A stretch of 64,000 bases of DNA from Cricetomys ansorgei (GCA_026225945.1 JAMJFZ010000199.1:71864001-71928000), one strand, 5' to 3'; positions 1-13,858 are shown, numbered from the stretch's first letter. Notes: generated from the letters alone by a model not told the origin. Translations and numbers: made by a program.

Positions 1-2875
1 TGATGCCTCGGCCATGAGCACCCTGTGCCCTTTTGCACCGCAATTCTTCCCAGCGTTTGGAAACTTGCCCAGTTTCCTGTTGACCTTCTCTCCCTGCGCC
101 TCTTCCTAAATCCTCATAACCATGGTCTCTTCTCAAGCCGGACTCAGGTCCTTTGGTCTTCCTGCTAGCCTACCCTCTGTAGGCCATATGCTTACCTCCA
201 GGCACCAGCTGCTTCCTCCAGGGATCCTCTGACCTGGCAAGGCCCTGAGCCTTCTAGGACCCCATACGGAGAAGTAGACTTGCTACTACACCCTCTTCCA
301 GTGGGCCTAGGCTCTGTCAGGCAACTCTCCCTGTGGGCCTAGCTCATCCTCTGCCAGGGCCACATATACCCAGGCCTGAGCTTGTGAGAATTTCAGAAGA
401 GTGACAGCAACATTCAGGAAATGTAGTGGGCAGTGGTGTGGCAATCCTGGCTTCCCCTGAGGGCACAAACAGTGGGAGTACACAGTGTCCCCAGCACTGC
501 ACATGTTCCTCCCAGACACAGCACATACCGTCCCCCAGCCCTACAGGAAAGGCTGCTTGAGTCTAATCCAGCTAAGCCAGGGTTGATGGCCCTTGGGTAG
601 AGATGAGGTTGACTTCCTGGCTACCCTTGATAGCAGATAGCTGCTCCCCTCATCTCTGACCCCAGTATGGGTGGGAATCACTTTGTTCGGTGTGTATGGA
701 TCCCCATGCACAACCCCCCTCCATACTGCATGGCCTTTTGATCAGACCCAAGGGAGCTCATGTTTCCTCCAGAGTGAGGATATGTCCCCTGAGAACCCAA
801 GAGCCCTGTCTAGTGGCCCTGAGGTGCCTAGAGCCATCTTGGAGCCTGGATCCCGGGCCTCTGCTCCTGGGTCGCATCTCCCTTCCATCAGAGACTTCCT
901 CCCTGAGTGCCCCTGAAAGCAGCCAGTCACTTGGCTCCTGGCTTGAAGACCTTTCTGCTTGGGACTCTGGCCTTGCCTTTACTGCCTGACTCCTCTGGCT
1001 CTGAGGATGCTGCTGGATTCCAGGCCCCTCCCTCCCTGCTTTGTTCTTTTTGGCAACAGCAGTCCTGGGCTCAGAACTCGGTGCCGGCTATGGGCAGGGA
1101 ATTTTTGGCTACTCATGCTCTCTCTAGTGGGGCAGCTGATGAGGCATCAGATGAGCCTGGGCAGACAGGGGCAGTAGTGAGGGCCGCAGACTACTGTCCT
1201 TGGGATGTGTACGGTCCCATCCCGGCTTCTGAGGACACCATGGTATTAGATCCAGAGCAGAGCCATCCCTAAGGACTCTGTTGGGAGAACTAGGGGATCA
1301 TTCCAGAGACAGGCACATCGGAGCTGCAGTGATTGACAGAGGCAGCATGTAGAGTGAGTGCCTGGTATCCGGATTGAGATTAGGCCTTTGTGGGTAGTGT
1401 ATGTACCTGCCCTTGTGTTCAGCTCCATGCTGGGTTCCCTCCATTCTCTGCCGTTGACCCTCTCCCTCTTCTGGCTGGGGCTCCCTTCTTAAAGCAGAGC
1501 CCAGATCCTTTTTCCCTGGGGTTAGAGTGGGGAAATGATTCCCTCAGAGGTGATGTGCAGGTTCTCCTGGGCCAGGCAGGTACCAGCCTCTTCCTGAGAA
1601 TCTACACTCAGAGACAGCCATGGTGAGTGGGTAAGGGGCACACCTCTTCTTTCCTATGAGACTACCATTTCCTCCCAGTTGCCCTCATTCCAGGAACACA
1701 CTCTGTCCCTTCTCTGGTCCCTAGGCCCCCTCAGCCACGTATATCAACCTGGAGAGTCCCTTCTCCTTGGGCCCTGAAGGGGACAGCAGAGGCTGCTGAA
1801 GCCTCAGCGTGTGTCCTTGGTCTTCTGGCCTCCTCGTGGCTCCCTGGGGCTGATGCTCTGCTGCTACTGCCCCAGCTGAGAGCTCAGCCCCTGCTTCTCT
1901 GAGGAGGCCAGCCAAGGCCAGCTCTAATGTCTCCCACTGCTGTGGACTATTGGCATCCCTGTTGGAAAATATACAGGCGAAGGACACTGCGTGTTATTTA
2001 TGTCATCTGGATAGGCAACCATCTCCTTCTTCAGATATGGTAAGATTCTAAAAATAATTACGCTGGCCACTCTACAATGGAGAGGAAGGATAAGGACGCT
2101 CTTCATGTCCGGAACTGGAAAAGTAGGAAGTGGATAACGAAGCAGCTTCCTGCTTAGGAAGAAGGGCTGAGTTCTATCTGATTGGCTTCACAGGAGGCAC
2201 CACATTCCTGGGCTGTCCTTTGTCTTCCCTTGCTGTCTCAGGTCTGCACACAGCGTTTTCCTCCCAGGCTTGTACCATGCACCTGTTCTCCAAGACAGTG
2301 GAGGCTTGCAAAAAAGTGGGTTGGCCCACAGGCCCAGGAAGATTGGCTGTGGGGGAGGACTGGACACTGAGCTGGGACAGGGCTCTATGGTGGTGTACTG
2401 TATGCACAGGAGGCTGTGGGCTGTAGGGATTGGGACAACAGCTATTGGAGAAGCAGAAGCAGCCAGCTCCAGGCACACAGGGCCTCTTGGCAGCCTGCAT
2501 CTTGCAGTAGGCAGGTGGCAGAGCTGTGAGACATCTCACATGGACCCTGGCAGATGTGATTGTGAAATTTCAAGTAAGGTACTTTGGGCAGTCCCATCAG
2601 AGGAAGTGAGGGGGTCCTATTGGGCTCCAGCACCTCTTACCCAAGCACCCCTACTGTTGGCCGCTCTGATCACTGTGGGGAGGGCAGCGCTGAGCTAGAG
2701 AAGGAGTCACCTTGGCAGCTTATCCTTTTCCCTTTTCAGATCCTCTGTGAGAAGTGAGAGAGAAAGCAAGGCCTGCTCAGGCCTTGGGCTGGGGACCAGG
2801 ACAAAGATGGATGACTCCTGAGATCCAGAAGACCACCTCACAGAGGCATGCAGGACCTCCAGACTGGGGCTCAGA
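1..2875. other. Intergenic, no gene recognised
   Basis: Unique-looking sequence. Open frames up to about 142 codons on both strands lack recognisable domains or consistent splice structure. Confidence 0.6.
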
Positions 2876-3420
2876 ATGAGGCAGAGATTGTTGGTTCTGT
2901 GTGTGTGTGTGTCTCGGGTCCCGCACAGTCCCGCTGGACTGTGCCGGACCCGCAGGAGTCTAGGATCCATTTTCGCTGGCCTGGTGAACAGACCTAGGCC
3001 TAAACGGCAGGCAGGCATGGGCCCCGGGAATCGCAGTTCAAGGACCTTTCGCAAAACTGTCTACCCGCAGACCTGAGAAATGGATGAGCTGTGAAGAAAG
3101 CTCGGGAGACCGTAGTCTGGTGGATACGATACTCATTTATTAAAAGGCTTTTCCCTCATTAAATATCTTCCCGGGGAAGGCAGGGTTTCTCCCTCGGGCG
3201 GAGAAGCCTTAATTAGCATGGCAGGGTGGGGGCTCCTGAGGCAGGTAAGCAAGGGGCCCGCCCACTGGGTGGATGCATCTACAATACAGGTAAACATGTC
3301 CCTTTAGCTTCCGCGAAGCAAGCAAGTTATAACTAATATTTTTTGGCTAGGGACCTCCATGGACTAGGAGAGGAAAAGGCTGCCCTAGCGTCACAGCCCG
3401 CTTCTCTTCTTCCAGAGTGC
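2876..3420 (-). other. CpG-containing, LTR-like segment of unknown family
   Basis: CpG density is well above its surroundings. In the minus sense the order is a short AT-rich stretch, AATAAATGAGTATCGTATCC (an AATAAA at about 3,140), then GGTCTCCCGAGC and a GC-rich run ending near CCCGAGACACAC. This resembles the U3-R-U5 layout of a retroviral LTR. I recognise no named family and could not fix both ends. Confidence 0.35.
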
Positions 3421-4879
3421 GGGGTTGCTTTTGGCCTCGACTTCTGTAACTCTCCAGCCATCCAGAGTCCCGCAAGAGATGTGCAGCTTGGCCCCTGATG
3501 TGCCCAGATGGGGAAGAGACCCCTGTGTTCCTGTGTGTACCAATCCCTGCCAGCTGCCTCAGCTTCTGCTGGGGCTCTAAGGATCCAGAGGTCTACCTTT
3601 CAGACTCTGGCTGCTGTACACCGAGGCTCAGAATTCCTAAAGTACATTTTAAGAGGCGAAAAAGAAACCAGGCTGTCTGAAGAGAGCATTGGGATGTGGG
3701 TTAGGAGGCTGGACCCAGCTCCACCCAGCAGCAGTGGGCACTGGTAGATTCCAGTACATGCCCATGTCCTAGGACATGGGTCCAACCAGACCCATGACAC
3801 ATAGCACCCAACTAGACACATGGGTCCTATGGGTCCATAGGGGTCCAACTAGACCATGTTGGATTCTGCTAGGGACAACAGTGTTATGTTAGTCTGGAAG
3901 CACCCTCAGGTCCTGGCTTGGTGGGCTTTGCATGCTGCTGCAAGCCACGTTCCCTTAAGTGAATTATTTTATAAAAGATTATTCCTTGCAGCAGGATTTA
4001 CCTACTTCTGAAAGGAAAATCCTTGTGTAAGTTAAATTTAGCAGCTACGGGCACAGATAATGATTCCAAACTGAGTGGTCCTTTCAGTGGGAGTGGGCCC
4101 TGAATTTGACTGGCACATTGGGGTGATGTTCCTGTGATGTGCTAACAGCCCAGCTGCCTGTTTGGAAAAGCTTGCTCTTGAATTAGGTTTTCACTGGGCT
4201 CTGGGACAATGTAACCCAAGGACTTGATTTTTGGGGACCTCTCAAGGCTATATCGGTTTCAGTCAACCTCACAGATGGAGGACAAGGTTAGCGAAATGGC
4301 CGGTCTAGGCAGTCATGCTTCAGTGGTGACTGTACAGTTGGGACTGTGTCTCCAGCCAGGTCTGTGCCTCCTGCCCTTACTCTCTTGCCCAGAGAATAAG
4401 CTTGAGAGGCTCTTCCTCATAGGATTTGAGGGCATTTCAGGCAAGGTTACATTATGGATGTGTTGGGCTGACAGCATTCAGGCACTATGAGGAGGAGGAG
4501 GAGCCTGGACACTGGAAAAGTTACATGGAAGCCCTGGGTCCGCTCGAGGAGGTGGCTCCTAGATTCCTAACGGGTTTCCATTCTACTGAGGAAAGTGAGG
4601 CTGGTGCTTGGGCATCTGTGTGGTTTTGGAGCCTTCAAGTGGGTCAGCTGAGCACGGTTATGGGAAACTGCCCATAACCAAGGACCTTCAGTCTAAAGTG
4701 GGATGCAGAACCGGCAGGAAAAGCCTGGTGTAAGGGATAAGAAAGCTGATGTGATTCCTACTTCCTGCTACAGAGAACACGTTTCTGGATGCCTAGCCAT
4801 AGGTCACAGGAGCAACACTGCAGCCAGAGCAGAGAGCCCTGGTTGAAATCACCCCAACCATCTGACAGCCACCCTGTGC
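3421..4879. other. Intergenic with a perfect 20-bp palindrome
   Basis: At 3761-3780, CCCATGTCCTAGGACATGGG is a perfect inverted repeat, followed to about 3,865 by short reiterations of GGGTCCAACTAGAC-like strings. I see nothing else of note. Confidence 0.7.
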
Positions 4880-4907
4880 CTTCCTGCCTGCCTGCCTTTC
4901 TTCCTTT

Positions 4908-4963
<56 letters not shown>

Positions 4964-4973
4964 TTTCTTTCTT

Positions 4974-5021
<48 letters not shown>

Positions 5022-5063
5022 TCCCTTTCTTTCTTTCCTTCTTTCTTCCTTCCCTCTTCTTTC
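4880..5063. repeat. CTTT/CT microsatellite
   Basis: A mixed (CTTT)n and (CT)n pyrimidine tract. The apparent Lys/Glu/Arg- or Phe/Leu/Ser-rich open frames across it are translation of the repeat, not genes. Confidence 0.95.
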
Positions 5064-5229
5064 TTTCTTTTTTTTTTTAAACATGGTTTTTACATAGCCC
5101 TGACTTTCTTGGACCTCGCTGTGTAGACTAGGCTGGCCTCGAACTCAGATATTTGCCTGGCTCTGCATCTGCCTCTGCCTCTCCTGAGTGCTGAGATAAA
5201 TGAAAGGTATGCACCACCACTCCCTGCTC
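5064..5229 (-). mobile_element. B1 SINE
   Basis: The T tract followed by ATAGCCCTGACTTTCTTGGA, CTGGCCTCGAACTCAGATA and the closing CACCACCACTCCC is a reversed B1. It sits directly after the 4.88-kb CTTT tract. Confidence 0.8.
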
Positions 5230-6418
5230 TTCCTGAGCCTTTCAATTGCCAGGTGGTGTGGTAAATTGGAGGACGGGAAGTAGCCCTGAACTTTTGTGCC
5301 TCTGGCCATGGTGCCGACTCCGGAGACCTTTGGGGTGCAAGCTGGTTGGAGTCATGTCCTGCCTACCCTTACCTTGAGGACTGGAGTATTTGTGAGGGGT
5401 CCTGGAAATTTATGCATCCCAAGAATAGGGCTCATAGCTAAAGGAGCTAAGGAGCAGAATTAGGTCACTACTCTGTCACCTCCCCCTCATCCATCCCGCC
5501 CTCACACGGAAGCTGCAGGCAATCAGAAAGCACAAGGCTAAGCAGTGATAGCCTGGAGCCTGTCCAAAATCCCCAAGAGATGTAGGCACCTTTTTGTCCA
5601 CATTGCTTGGTTTCTCTGACATATGGCAACAGGCTCCAGCAAGGCCGCTAACAGCAAGCACTGCCAGGTTTATGTGAAAGATATCTCTCCTGGAAAGATA
5701 GGAAGAGACATCCATTCATCTTAGGGCACTGACGGCAGACCACAGAAACCGTTCTACCCAAGTCTAGCTTATGAACCAGTGAGTTTATTGGGGTTACTTA
5801 CAGGAGCATAAGTGACCCAAAGGTAATTTTGTCATCCCAAGACCCATCCCAGCATAGTGACCAATCATGAAAGCTATATTTCTTGAGCCCCACCCAGCCT
5901 GACCTGCAGCCAGTACAGCTAGTTGGAGCGCCTCCTCTCCCCAGTAAGTGTTGCTGTTTATATAAATTTGAGGAGGGGTCTTGTGACTTTCAAGAGCATC
6001 CTGAGACTTGTAAGTTCTGTTTGCTTCCTGATTCCCTTCTGCCAAGTTGATGAACTGACCTACTGGAGGGGAGGTGGCTGGACCCTATCCCTAACTGTGG
6101 ATCTTGGCCAGGTGTCCCTACTGTGGGAGTTCCTTTTTGCCTGAACCTTTTGGGGCTCTCAGCTGCATGTAGCCCTGTGGAGCAGATCTTTACTGTCCTG
6201 CCAGCTGCCAGAGCTGTCCTTTTGAATACAGAACCTTCGCCAAAAGACTCCAAATCAGCACATTCAGCTCAATCTGAGTTGGAGCCCTCCCTATTCCCAA
6301 AGGTACCCACTGGAGTTTTGCTGATATAAAATAACATCTCGTTATTACTGTCTGGGAGGAGAGTCTTACAGGGAGGACTCTGGGCAGGCAGGAAGACTGA
6401 GTTCTCAGCAAACTGCCC

Positions 6419-6431
6419 TGCCACCTGCTGG
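6419..6431 (-). promoter_or_regulatory. CTCF-like site
   Basis: On the minus strand CCAGCAGGTGGCA matches the 13-base CTCF core. Chance matches are expected in 64 kb. Confidence 0.35.
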
Positions 6432-7085
6432 CCTGCTGGGACCTGGCCTGTTTGCTAACACTCCCTGAGGGTGAAACCCATTGCTGCAGACCTGCAGGTG
6501 GACTCAGCCAGGGCTGTGGGCATAGCCTCAGAAAGAACAGGATCCTTTAGACATGTGTGGGTAAGTCCTGGGTAAGTTTTCTGGGCCTGGGTCTAACCCC
6601 CAAGATCGTGCCTTCCAGGGCACTTTACACGAAGTGACCCAAGAGACCCTTTCCACTGTTCTCTTTAGAACCATCTGTAATGGGGGCTGTCACAGACTCT
6701 TCCATCTCTGCTGGCTGTGTTTTGTCTGCTATCAGCTCAGCTAGTCCAAATCACCAGCTTGGCATCCCTCCATTCCCCATCATGGTGCCTTGTTTGTCTG
6801 TCAGAGCTCCTAGCTACCCACAGCAGGGATGGTCCCCAGCTTCCCAGAGTAGAAATGGAATTTACTGGGAGGCTTCTCCAGGGAAGGCAGGTTGATGGGC
6901 AGCCAGGAACGATCATCACAGACTCAGGCTCTAGAGTCTGGATGCTCAGCCTGCTGCCACCCTGCTCTCTCTGCCGTGGCCTCTGCCTTCAATTTTGCAG
7001 GACAAGTGCACTGATTCTCAAGCTGTGGCTGTGGAGCTTGGAGAACCTTTTGTCCTGGCACCTGTGCTGAGTCTGTGGTGGGTGT

Positions 7086-7102
7086 CCCCCCCCCCCCCCC
7101 CC
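7086..7102. repeat. Poly-C run (17 bases)
   Basis: An uninterrupted run of C. Its exact length is liable to sequencing error. Confidence 0.9.
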
Positions 7103-10100
7103 GACAATGTTCCTTTTCTGGGTTGTTGTGATGTGTGCCATGGATTGGGCAGCTTAAGCAACTGGTGCTTTATTCTGGAGGCCGGAGTCCAAGATAAAGG
7201 TGTTAGCCAAGTTGCTTCCTCTCTCCTTGGCATGCAGATACCATCTTTTTCCTGTGTCTTCCGTCCCCACCCCCTGCAGTGTCTGTCAGTCGGTCTGTCT
7301 GTCTGTCCACCCATTCTGATCTCTTCTTATTGGATTACTACCTAGCCTGATGACCCAGCTTAACTTTAGTCACCTCTTTAGGGGTCTGTTTCCAAACACA
7401 GCTGCACTCCACGGCTCAGGAATCAGGACTTGAGTACATGACCTTGAGAACACTATTCGGTGACTGGCTCAGTGTTTCTGGCCTTCTTGCAGCTGTCACA
7501 GCAAGAACAGGTTAGGATTGACTGGAATGTTCGAGTTAAAATGGCGAAGTTGGTAACAGAGAAGCTTGTAGCCGAGTGTGAGATAGGGAGCTGAGATGGC
7601 CAGATGAGAGGAGCTGCAGGGCTCTGGGCCAGGGTTGCTGGCTCTACCGCAGCTCCCTCCCTTGAGGAGTGTTCCAAGGGTACTCAATTCTAAAGCGGCT
7701 GATGGTAACAGACCAAATCGTGAGGACGGTCGCTTTCTACAACACTGTCATCTATTTCAGGAAGGAGACCCCCCCGCCAGCACCCTGTAGACAAGGGGCT
7801 GGATATGGGGTAACCAAGAGCAACCATGGCTACATTTTTGGTATCTGGGGCTAGCTCCATGGTGAGTCTACAAGCTGGTCATGTAAACATGGGAAAAAAG
7901 CTTAGTTTAGTTTACACTAGAGGACCCTGCTGAGGACCAATCTATAACACTGAAAGGTGGGCATGTTAGCAATGCCAGCCAAGGCTAACAGCGTCAGATA
8001 GACAAAGTCTCTAGTTAACCAAACAAGTTAAAGATGAACAGGAGTCTTCGTGATGTGACCATCCTCTGAGTGTCCTCTATTTGGTTAAGTCAGCAGGACA
8101 GGCATGGGGCAAGTGAGCTTTCTATTGTTCGGAGAATTACTCAGTCTTAATAGAAATTTCCCCAGCCTTTGTCCAGTATTTGCTATAGACCTATAAAAAG
8201 CCCCAGACAAGCAGGTTTGTGGCTTTCCTCTTCTCTTGGGCCCCTCTGGAGCTTTGCTTGCTTCCCAGAGCATATTAGAAAAGAAAGCTGACATTCATCA
8301 GCCGTGCATGTGACTGGAGAAAGGCACCGTCACACTCAAAGCAGAGGAACGATGGAGATGTAGGCAGCTGAACCTCAACAAAGTGGGAAGCAGTCGTGGG
8401 TGGGGAGAGCCAGTGGCTGGCTCTTTGTATAGATGGGGCCCCTGCTTGGAGGTCTAGGAGCTCAGGAGTTGGGAGAATGTTTGATTGTGTTGATCAGCTG
8501 GGCACCAGAGACCTGGCATCTTCCCATTTCTCTGCCCTATATCTGGTCATGTTGGCTCCATCTGGAGTAGAGTTTTTGTGGCGTGCCCACTAAGCTGCCA
8601 AGGATAGATGTGTGTGTGTGTGTGTGTGTGTTGGGGAGGGGCACATACTTCCCAAAGATTCCAGAAGGTTCCACATGAGGACTCCTCACACTTCCATGGG
8701 TCAATACAACCAAAAACCCATCGAATCCCCGGGTGAGGCCAGAGAGTTGTTAGTGATGATTCCAGACACAACCCTCCCTCTTCCAGTGCCTGAGCTTCAT
8801 AGGTAAGGGTCACCAAGAGGGTCAAACAAGTTTGTTGTTCACTGATATGGTTACTGCTCAATAATTAAGCCTAGATTTCAATCAGCTCTTTTTGTATTGG
8901 GTGGCAAACTTAACCTCAGGCAATTTCCAGGGTTCTTGTTTATTTCTGGGAGACTCAGGAGACACCAGGCACCAGGAGGCTATTCAAGTTCTGAGGAGGC
9001 ACTGACATAGTAGCCAAGTCCAGGGAGGTCAAGCAGCTCTGTCTATGGTCATATTTCTTGTGACCCCAGACCCTCCACCTGGGGAAGGGCTGCAGGTGGG
9101 TTGAAGCTGTTCTCCAAGGTCTTGAAGGTGCAGCTTGAGCAGCTGCCTAGGTAGAGGGAAGGAACCTGCAGTATCAGGAGAAAGGGATAGCAGCACTTCC
9201 AGCCCAGCTAAGTGTAATATGACTCCTTCATATGACACTCCTCAGTAAAGCTCTAGGAGCCAGAGTCTCCCACTTTCCTGGAGTTTAGGGACAGGAGCCC
9301 TGCCCTGAATCTGTAGCTCCAAATTAGGGACGGGGACCCCTAGCCTTGGGGTGTACTTTCTCAGGCTGTGTTGGAGAACTGAGGCCTGGGCAGTATCTTC
9401 CTCTCTTAATGCAGGGCACAGGACTTACTCTGACAGGAAAATGACTGCTCTTTTGCAGGCACCCAGAGGTAAGGCGGTCAAGGTCCAGGCTGGGGCTGGG
9501 ACCTGATTCGATGTGGTCCCACGGTTCGGGGAACCGTTGGGAGCTCCCTAAGGTCTGCCAGCGGCCCGAGCTCTGCTCTCTGGATCTGGCCTTTCTAGGC
9601 ACAGCCCACCATGTGCTTGTTCAGAAGTACTTTAGGCTTGGGTTCTGCCTGGGAATCAGCTCAGTAAGAACACCTCCTGTTTTCTGGAGAGTCCTTGATA
9701 CCTCCTCTACCAGGGCTGTGCCAGGCCCCAGCATGAGCAGACACAGAGTCTCAGTGGGTGCGGCCTGGGAAGGGTAGGATACGGCCAGGCCTTGGTATAG
9801 CTACATGAAATATGTCACAGAAACCCTGGACCCTTCAACACCTGCTAGGGTTCTGGGGTACCCCCATTGTCCATCATCCCCTGCCCTCTTGCTGGAGGCA
9901 TCCTGATGCCCAGGATGGAGGTACTGTGTCTCGGTCCTTTCTCCGAGTGTGGAGATCAGGCCGAGCCTTGTCCATATTATATAAAAGGTGTCTTTTTTTT
10001 TTTTTTTCTTTTTTTTCAATCAGGCTGAACCTTGCCCTGAGAGACTCTATTTTACAAGCCGTCTTTGACTCCATTTTGAATGCAAACACAGAGAAAGGAC

Positions 10101-10834
10101 GGTGCTGTACCTTGGTGGTCACGAGCACCGCCATCTTTCTGGCCCCATCCACGAGGCACAGACTGATAACCTACTTCTGAAAGTAGAAGGTCCCACTTTA
10201 TAACTCCATGAAATCGCGTCGGGACAGTACGAGCACAGGGGCACATTCAAAATGCATCCTGAGGATCAGGCAGAGAAGTTCCTGGGCTCACTAGACTGAA
10301 GAAAGGGTGTAACACCTGACGTGGCAGTAGGGTCGCTCCAACTGCTCTGCCTCTGTCTACCCAGTGTGTACACCGAGTAGCTAACAGGCAGAGATTTCCC
10401 ACTGTCCCAGGGACTGCAGCACTGCGTGGCCCCTTTCCCTCCATGGCTTCTACAGTCCTGCACCTGGATTAGCTTGACTCAACCCCGAGGCTCTGCTCAA
10501 CTCGCACCCTGAGGCTTGACGTCAGGGCCTCCAGCATGGTTTGATATCTAATTCCTGCAGCGTTTCCCTTTGTATCAAGTCTCTATTTGCCTTCTGCTCA
10601 CCTCTGCTAGCCTCTTGTTAGGCCTCTTTAGAACCCACTGTGTATACTGCAGCCTCATTGATCCTTATGGCCACTTTGTAACTGGCATTCATATACGTAT
10701 CGAGGAGTATTTACTGTGTGACGTGTAACGTGTGATCTGGGAGTTATTATTAGTAATTATGACAGGAACAAAAGACCCTGCTGGTCTCAGCCAGCTATGG
10801 AAGGAAATCAAGACTACTAGGTAAATCAAAGCCA

Positions 10835-11040
10835 ACACAATATGACTCGGCAGAAGACATGGGTTTGGCTCTCAGCACCCATAGCAGGCAGCTCAAAATT
10901 GCATGTAACTCCAGTTCCAGGGGATCTGATGTCCGCTTCTGGCCTATGGGGCCTCCTGAACCCACACAGTGCACATAAACTCATGCAGACGTGTGCATGC
11001 AGATGCACACACAGACAATAAATAAATGAAAAACTGACAT
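10835..11040 (+). mobile_element. B2 SINE
   Basis: CATGGGTTTGGCTCTCAGCACCC, AACTCCAGTTCCAGGGGATCTG and a terminal AATAAATAAATG tail. Confidence 0.75.
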
Positions 11041-13417
11041 AGCTTGTGAATTTGTTGGTATTCAATGTATTGTGACACGAACATTGTCCTATAAAGTTTA
11101 TAGGATGGAAGTGAAGACGAAATCGCACTTAGAGCAGTTTAATAAGGAGCATGCCGGGCCTTGAAGGGAAAGACAGACCCTCCAGCTCCCTCAGCTCCCT
11201 TCAGATCCAGGAAACAAAAGGAGATTACTTTCTTTCACAGCTTTCCTGGGGAACAGGGTACTCCATATCACATGACCCAGCCTGCCTGCTGGGAGCTGAG
11301 AAGGCAGTGATAAAGGTCCAGGTATAACTCAAGGCAGTCTTGGGTCTGAGGAGTGGGGAGGAGTACTCTGAGAGCTGCATGTCACTCACACACCACACCT
11401 CCTTATCAGCTCTGCAGAGGGAGGGACTCCTGGAGTTTGGCAGCTGAAGGGTCTGTGATCTAACTTGCTTATCTATGCTTCTGATAGTGCCTGCCTGACA
11501 CTGGGCCCAGCTCTCTCTTGGCAGTACCAAGTAGTCAGATGTGTGGAACTGAACTGGCTGGAGAGGCTGGAGGGGTACAAAGCTCCGAGGATGAGGCAGG
11601 AGAGATGGGATGGAGACCCAGGCAACCTGGAAAGAAACTGTAGGTTCAGCCCCAGGCCAAGGCCACCCAGGCTTCCAGGCTCCTAAGGAGCCTGGGAGGG
11701 GAGAAATGGGTAGGAGGAGGCAGGGGCACTTTTGAGCCTCAGGGCAGCCTCTGGCAGTAAGCCAGACAACCTCATTCACAGCAAAGGAGCCTCTGACTGG
11801 GGAGTCTGTAGACCACACACCCCAGTTAAGAGCACTGGGAAGCTGCCAAAGGGATGGGCCTTTCTGACAGCCCCTCCCACCCCACTGCAGAAAACCCTGC
11901 CTTGTAGAAAAAGAGGCCCTTTTTTCTGGGCTGTGGGAGGCAAATGTGGAAGCCTGTTAACAAGCACAACAGGGGGCTGGCAGCAGGGGAGAAAGGTAAG
12001 AGGAGGACAGAGAAAATGTGATAAAAGGTCAAAATAATGTGTGTAACTTACATGGATAAGGTTAATTTCCCCGAACACTAAGGAGCACCTAGATATATAA
12101 GAAGGAAAGATGGGGAAAAAAATCAGAAACCATGAATGCACAGTTTCCGGAGAGCACCATGCATGGATCTCCTAACTCGAGGAACAGAAGCTTAGTATCT
12201 TCCTGTTCAGGAAACACCACCGACTTGCACCATGTGGACATCTCCACCCCAAGACTGACAGCTCTGGGTGATGCTGTCAGCTGGTGTGCATTGGGTTTAG
12301 AGGACTCCCAGTCTGCAGGGAGAGACTCCTGTCAGTGACACAGATAACTGCAGATACCTTACTGTCCACTTCGGGGACCAATCCTAAAGGTAACGCATGC
12401 ACACGCCACGTTCTCACTGTGGTGCTGTGTATACCAGCTAAGGAAGGGAATCACCTACTGCTACAGGGGTGTCCAGGTGCACTAGTGCATGAGCCCTCCT
12501 CTGGGTCATGTGGCCGGAGAAAGGAGCACACAGGTTCTTCTTAAAGCTGTGCTCACACATACGAATGTCAGTATGCTGCTGGTGGTGGCCATACTTGGTG
12601 GAAAGAGGGAATGCTAACAAGCAACTGTTGCTCCTGTGGGCAAAAAAAGAAAGGAGACACATATCCCAGGTGAAGGGGAGACTCCAGAAGAGGAGACAAG
12701 GGTGGGGTAATAGGGCGTTGCTCCCGCCAAGGCACGCTGGAGTTCTGGCCTTGTAATAATATGGACATCTTTACATATGGAGTGAAAATGGTAGGCTAAA
12801 AAGAAGTCCCCTGAGCTGAGCAGAGTGGTAAATGCCTGCAATCCCAGCAAATGAAAACAGAAACAAAAAGGAAAAGAATATGATTGCTCCTAGGTGTGGT
12901 GGAGGACAAAGTTTATCGTCTATGTGAGGGAGAACATAGCAGATGTGAGGGAGACCATAGCCGGGGGCAAAGACATCTCGGGGAGTCCAAGGTGGACATG
13001 TTCAGACTGAGCTGCTGGGTCATGTAAGGAGAGGGGGAGGGCAGAGAGGGAAAAAGGGGAACCTGGAGTGGTGGCCAAGAGACTGGGAGGCCAAGAGAGA
13101 ACAAGAGAACAAGAGAGCAAGAGAGAGAGAGTAACCGATTATATTATATAGGGAATTATATAGGGAAGGGCAGCCCAGCCCCCTGGTTTGGAGAGTTTAG
13201 TGTAGGGGGGGCAGGGTATGCAAGCCAGGAGGACCCTGTAACGGGTAGGGGCTGACGGATGCTGCCATGGAGGTTCACTTTGGTATGTTAAATAGGTATC
13301 TCAGCCAGCAGTTTGTGAGTTTGAGACTCAGCTCTCTGGGAGGGAAGGGGAGGGAGGTGATAGCAAGGGAATCAGGAATTTAAAGCTAGCCCAAGCTACA
13401 TGAGATCTTGTCTCATT

Positions 13418-13418
<1 letters not shown>
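11041..13418. other. Intergenic, no gene recognised
   Basis: A 197-codon open frame on the minus strand (11,225-11,818) has no signal peptide, domain or compositional bias, and I reject it as a gene. 12,815-12,880 and 13,295-13,418 look like worn SINE fragments. Confidence 0.5.

Positions 13419-13470
<52 letters not shown>
13419..13470. repeat. CA microsatellite
   Basis: About 25 CA units, almost perfect. Confidence 0.95.
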
Positions 13471-13471
<1 letters not shown>

Positions 13472-13858
13472 CTCTACCCCTCTACCTCTCAAAATACCAG
13501 CAGCAATAAAACCCTTAGAAAAGGGAAACAAACAAGATAAAAACTTGCAGCTGTATGCCAAGTTGGTGGCAACTAAACAGGAAGGAAAAAGGCAGCAGCC
13601 TCAGAATGTTGTTCTCTGAAGGTCTAGCTTGTGTAACAGCAGCAGGACAAGAGGTGCTGGGGGTAAGTCGCAGCTTTCCTGTTTGTAACAACAGCAGTGT
13701 AACTGAAGCATCACAAAGCAAGTGAACAAGTGAATGTTGCGAATAACGCTACCCCCACCGCCAGCGGTTTAAGGAGAGAGACACAGGTTAAAAAGGTGAA
13801 TAAAAACTCTGAAAGCCTGACTTTGAAGCGAGTGGATGTTTCTGGGGACGGTTTGTTC

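Larger units (their letters stand above)
5230..10834. other. Intergenic, no gene recognised
   Basis: It contains the poly-C run at 7,086, a TG tract at 8,609-8,631 and a T-rich run at 9,992-10,016. 10,020-10,200 (ACTCTATTTTACAAGCCGTC) looks repeat-like, but I cannot name it. Confidence 0.5.

Noticed and set aside
4758..5097. Lys/Glu/Arg-rich and Phe/Leu/Ser-rich frames on opposite strands
   Set aside because: They are translation of the CTTT/CT microsatellite.
11225..11818. 197-codon minus-strand open frame
   Set aside because: No signal peptide, domain or splice context, and composition typical of chance frames in GC-moderate DNA.
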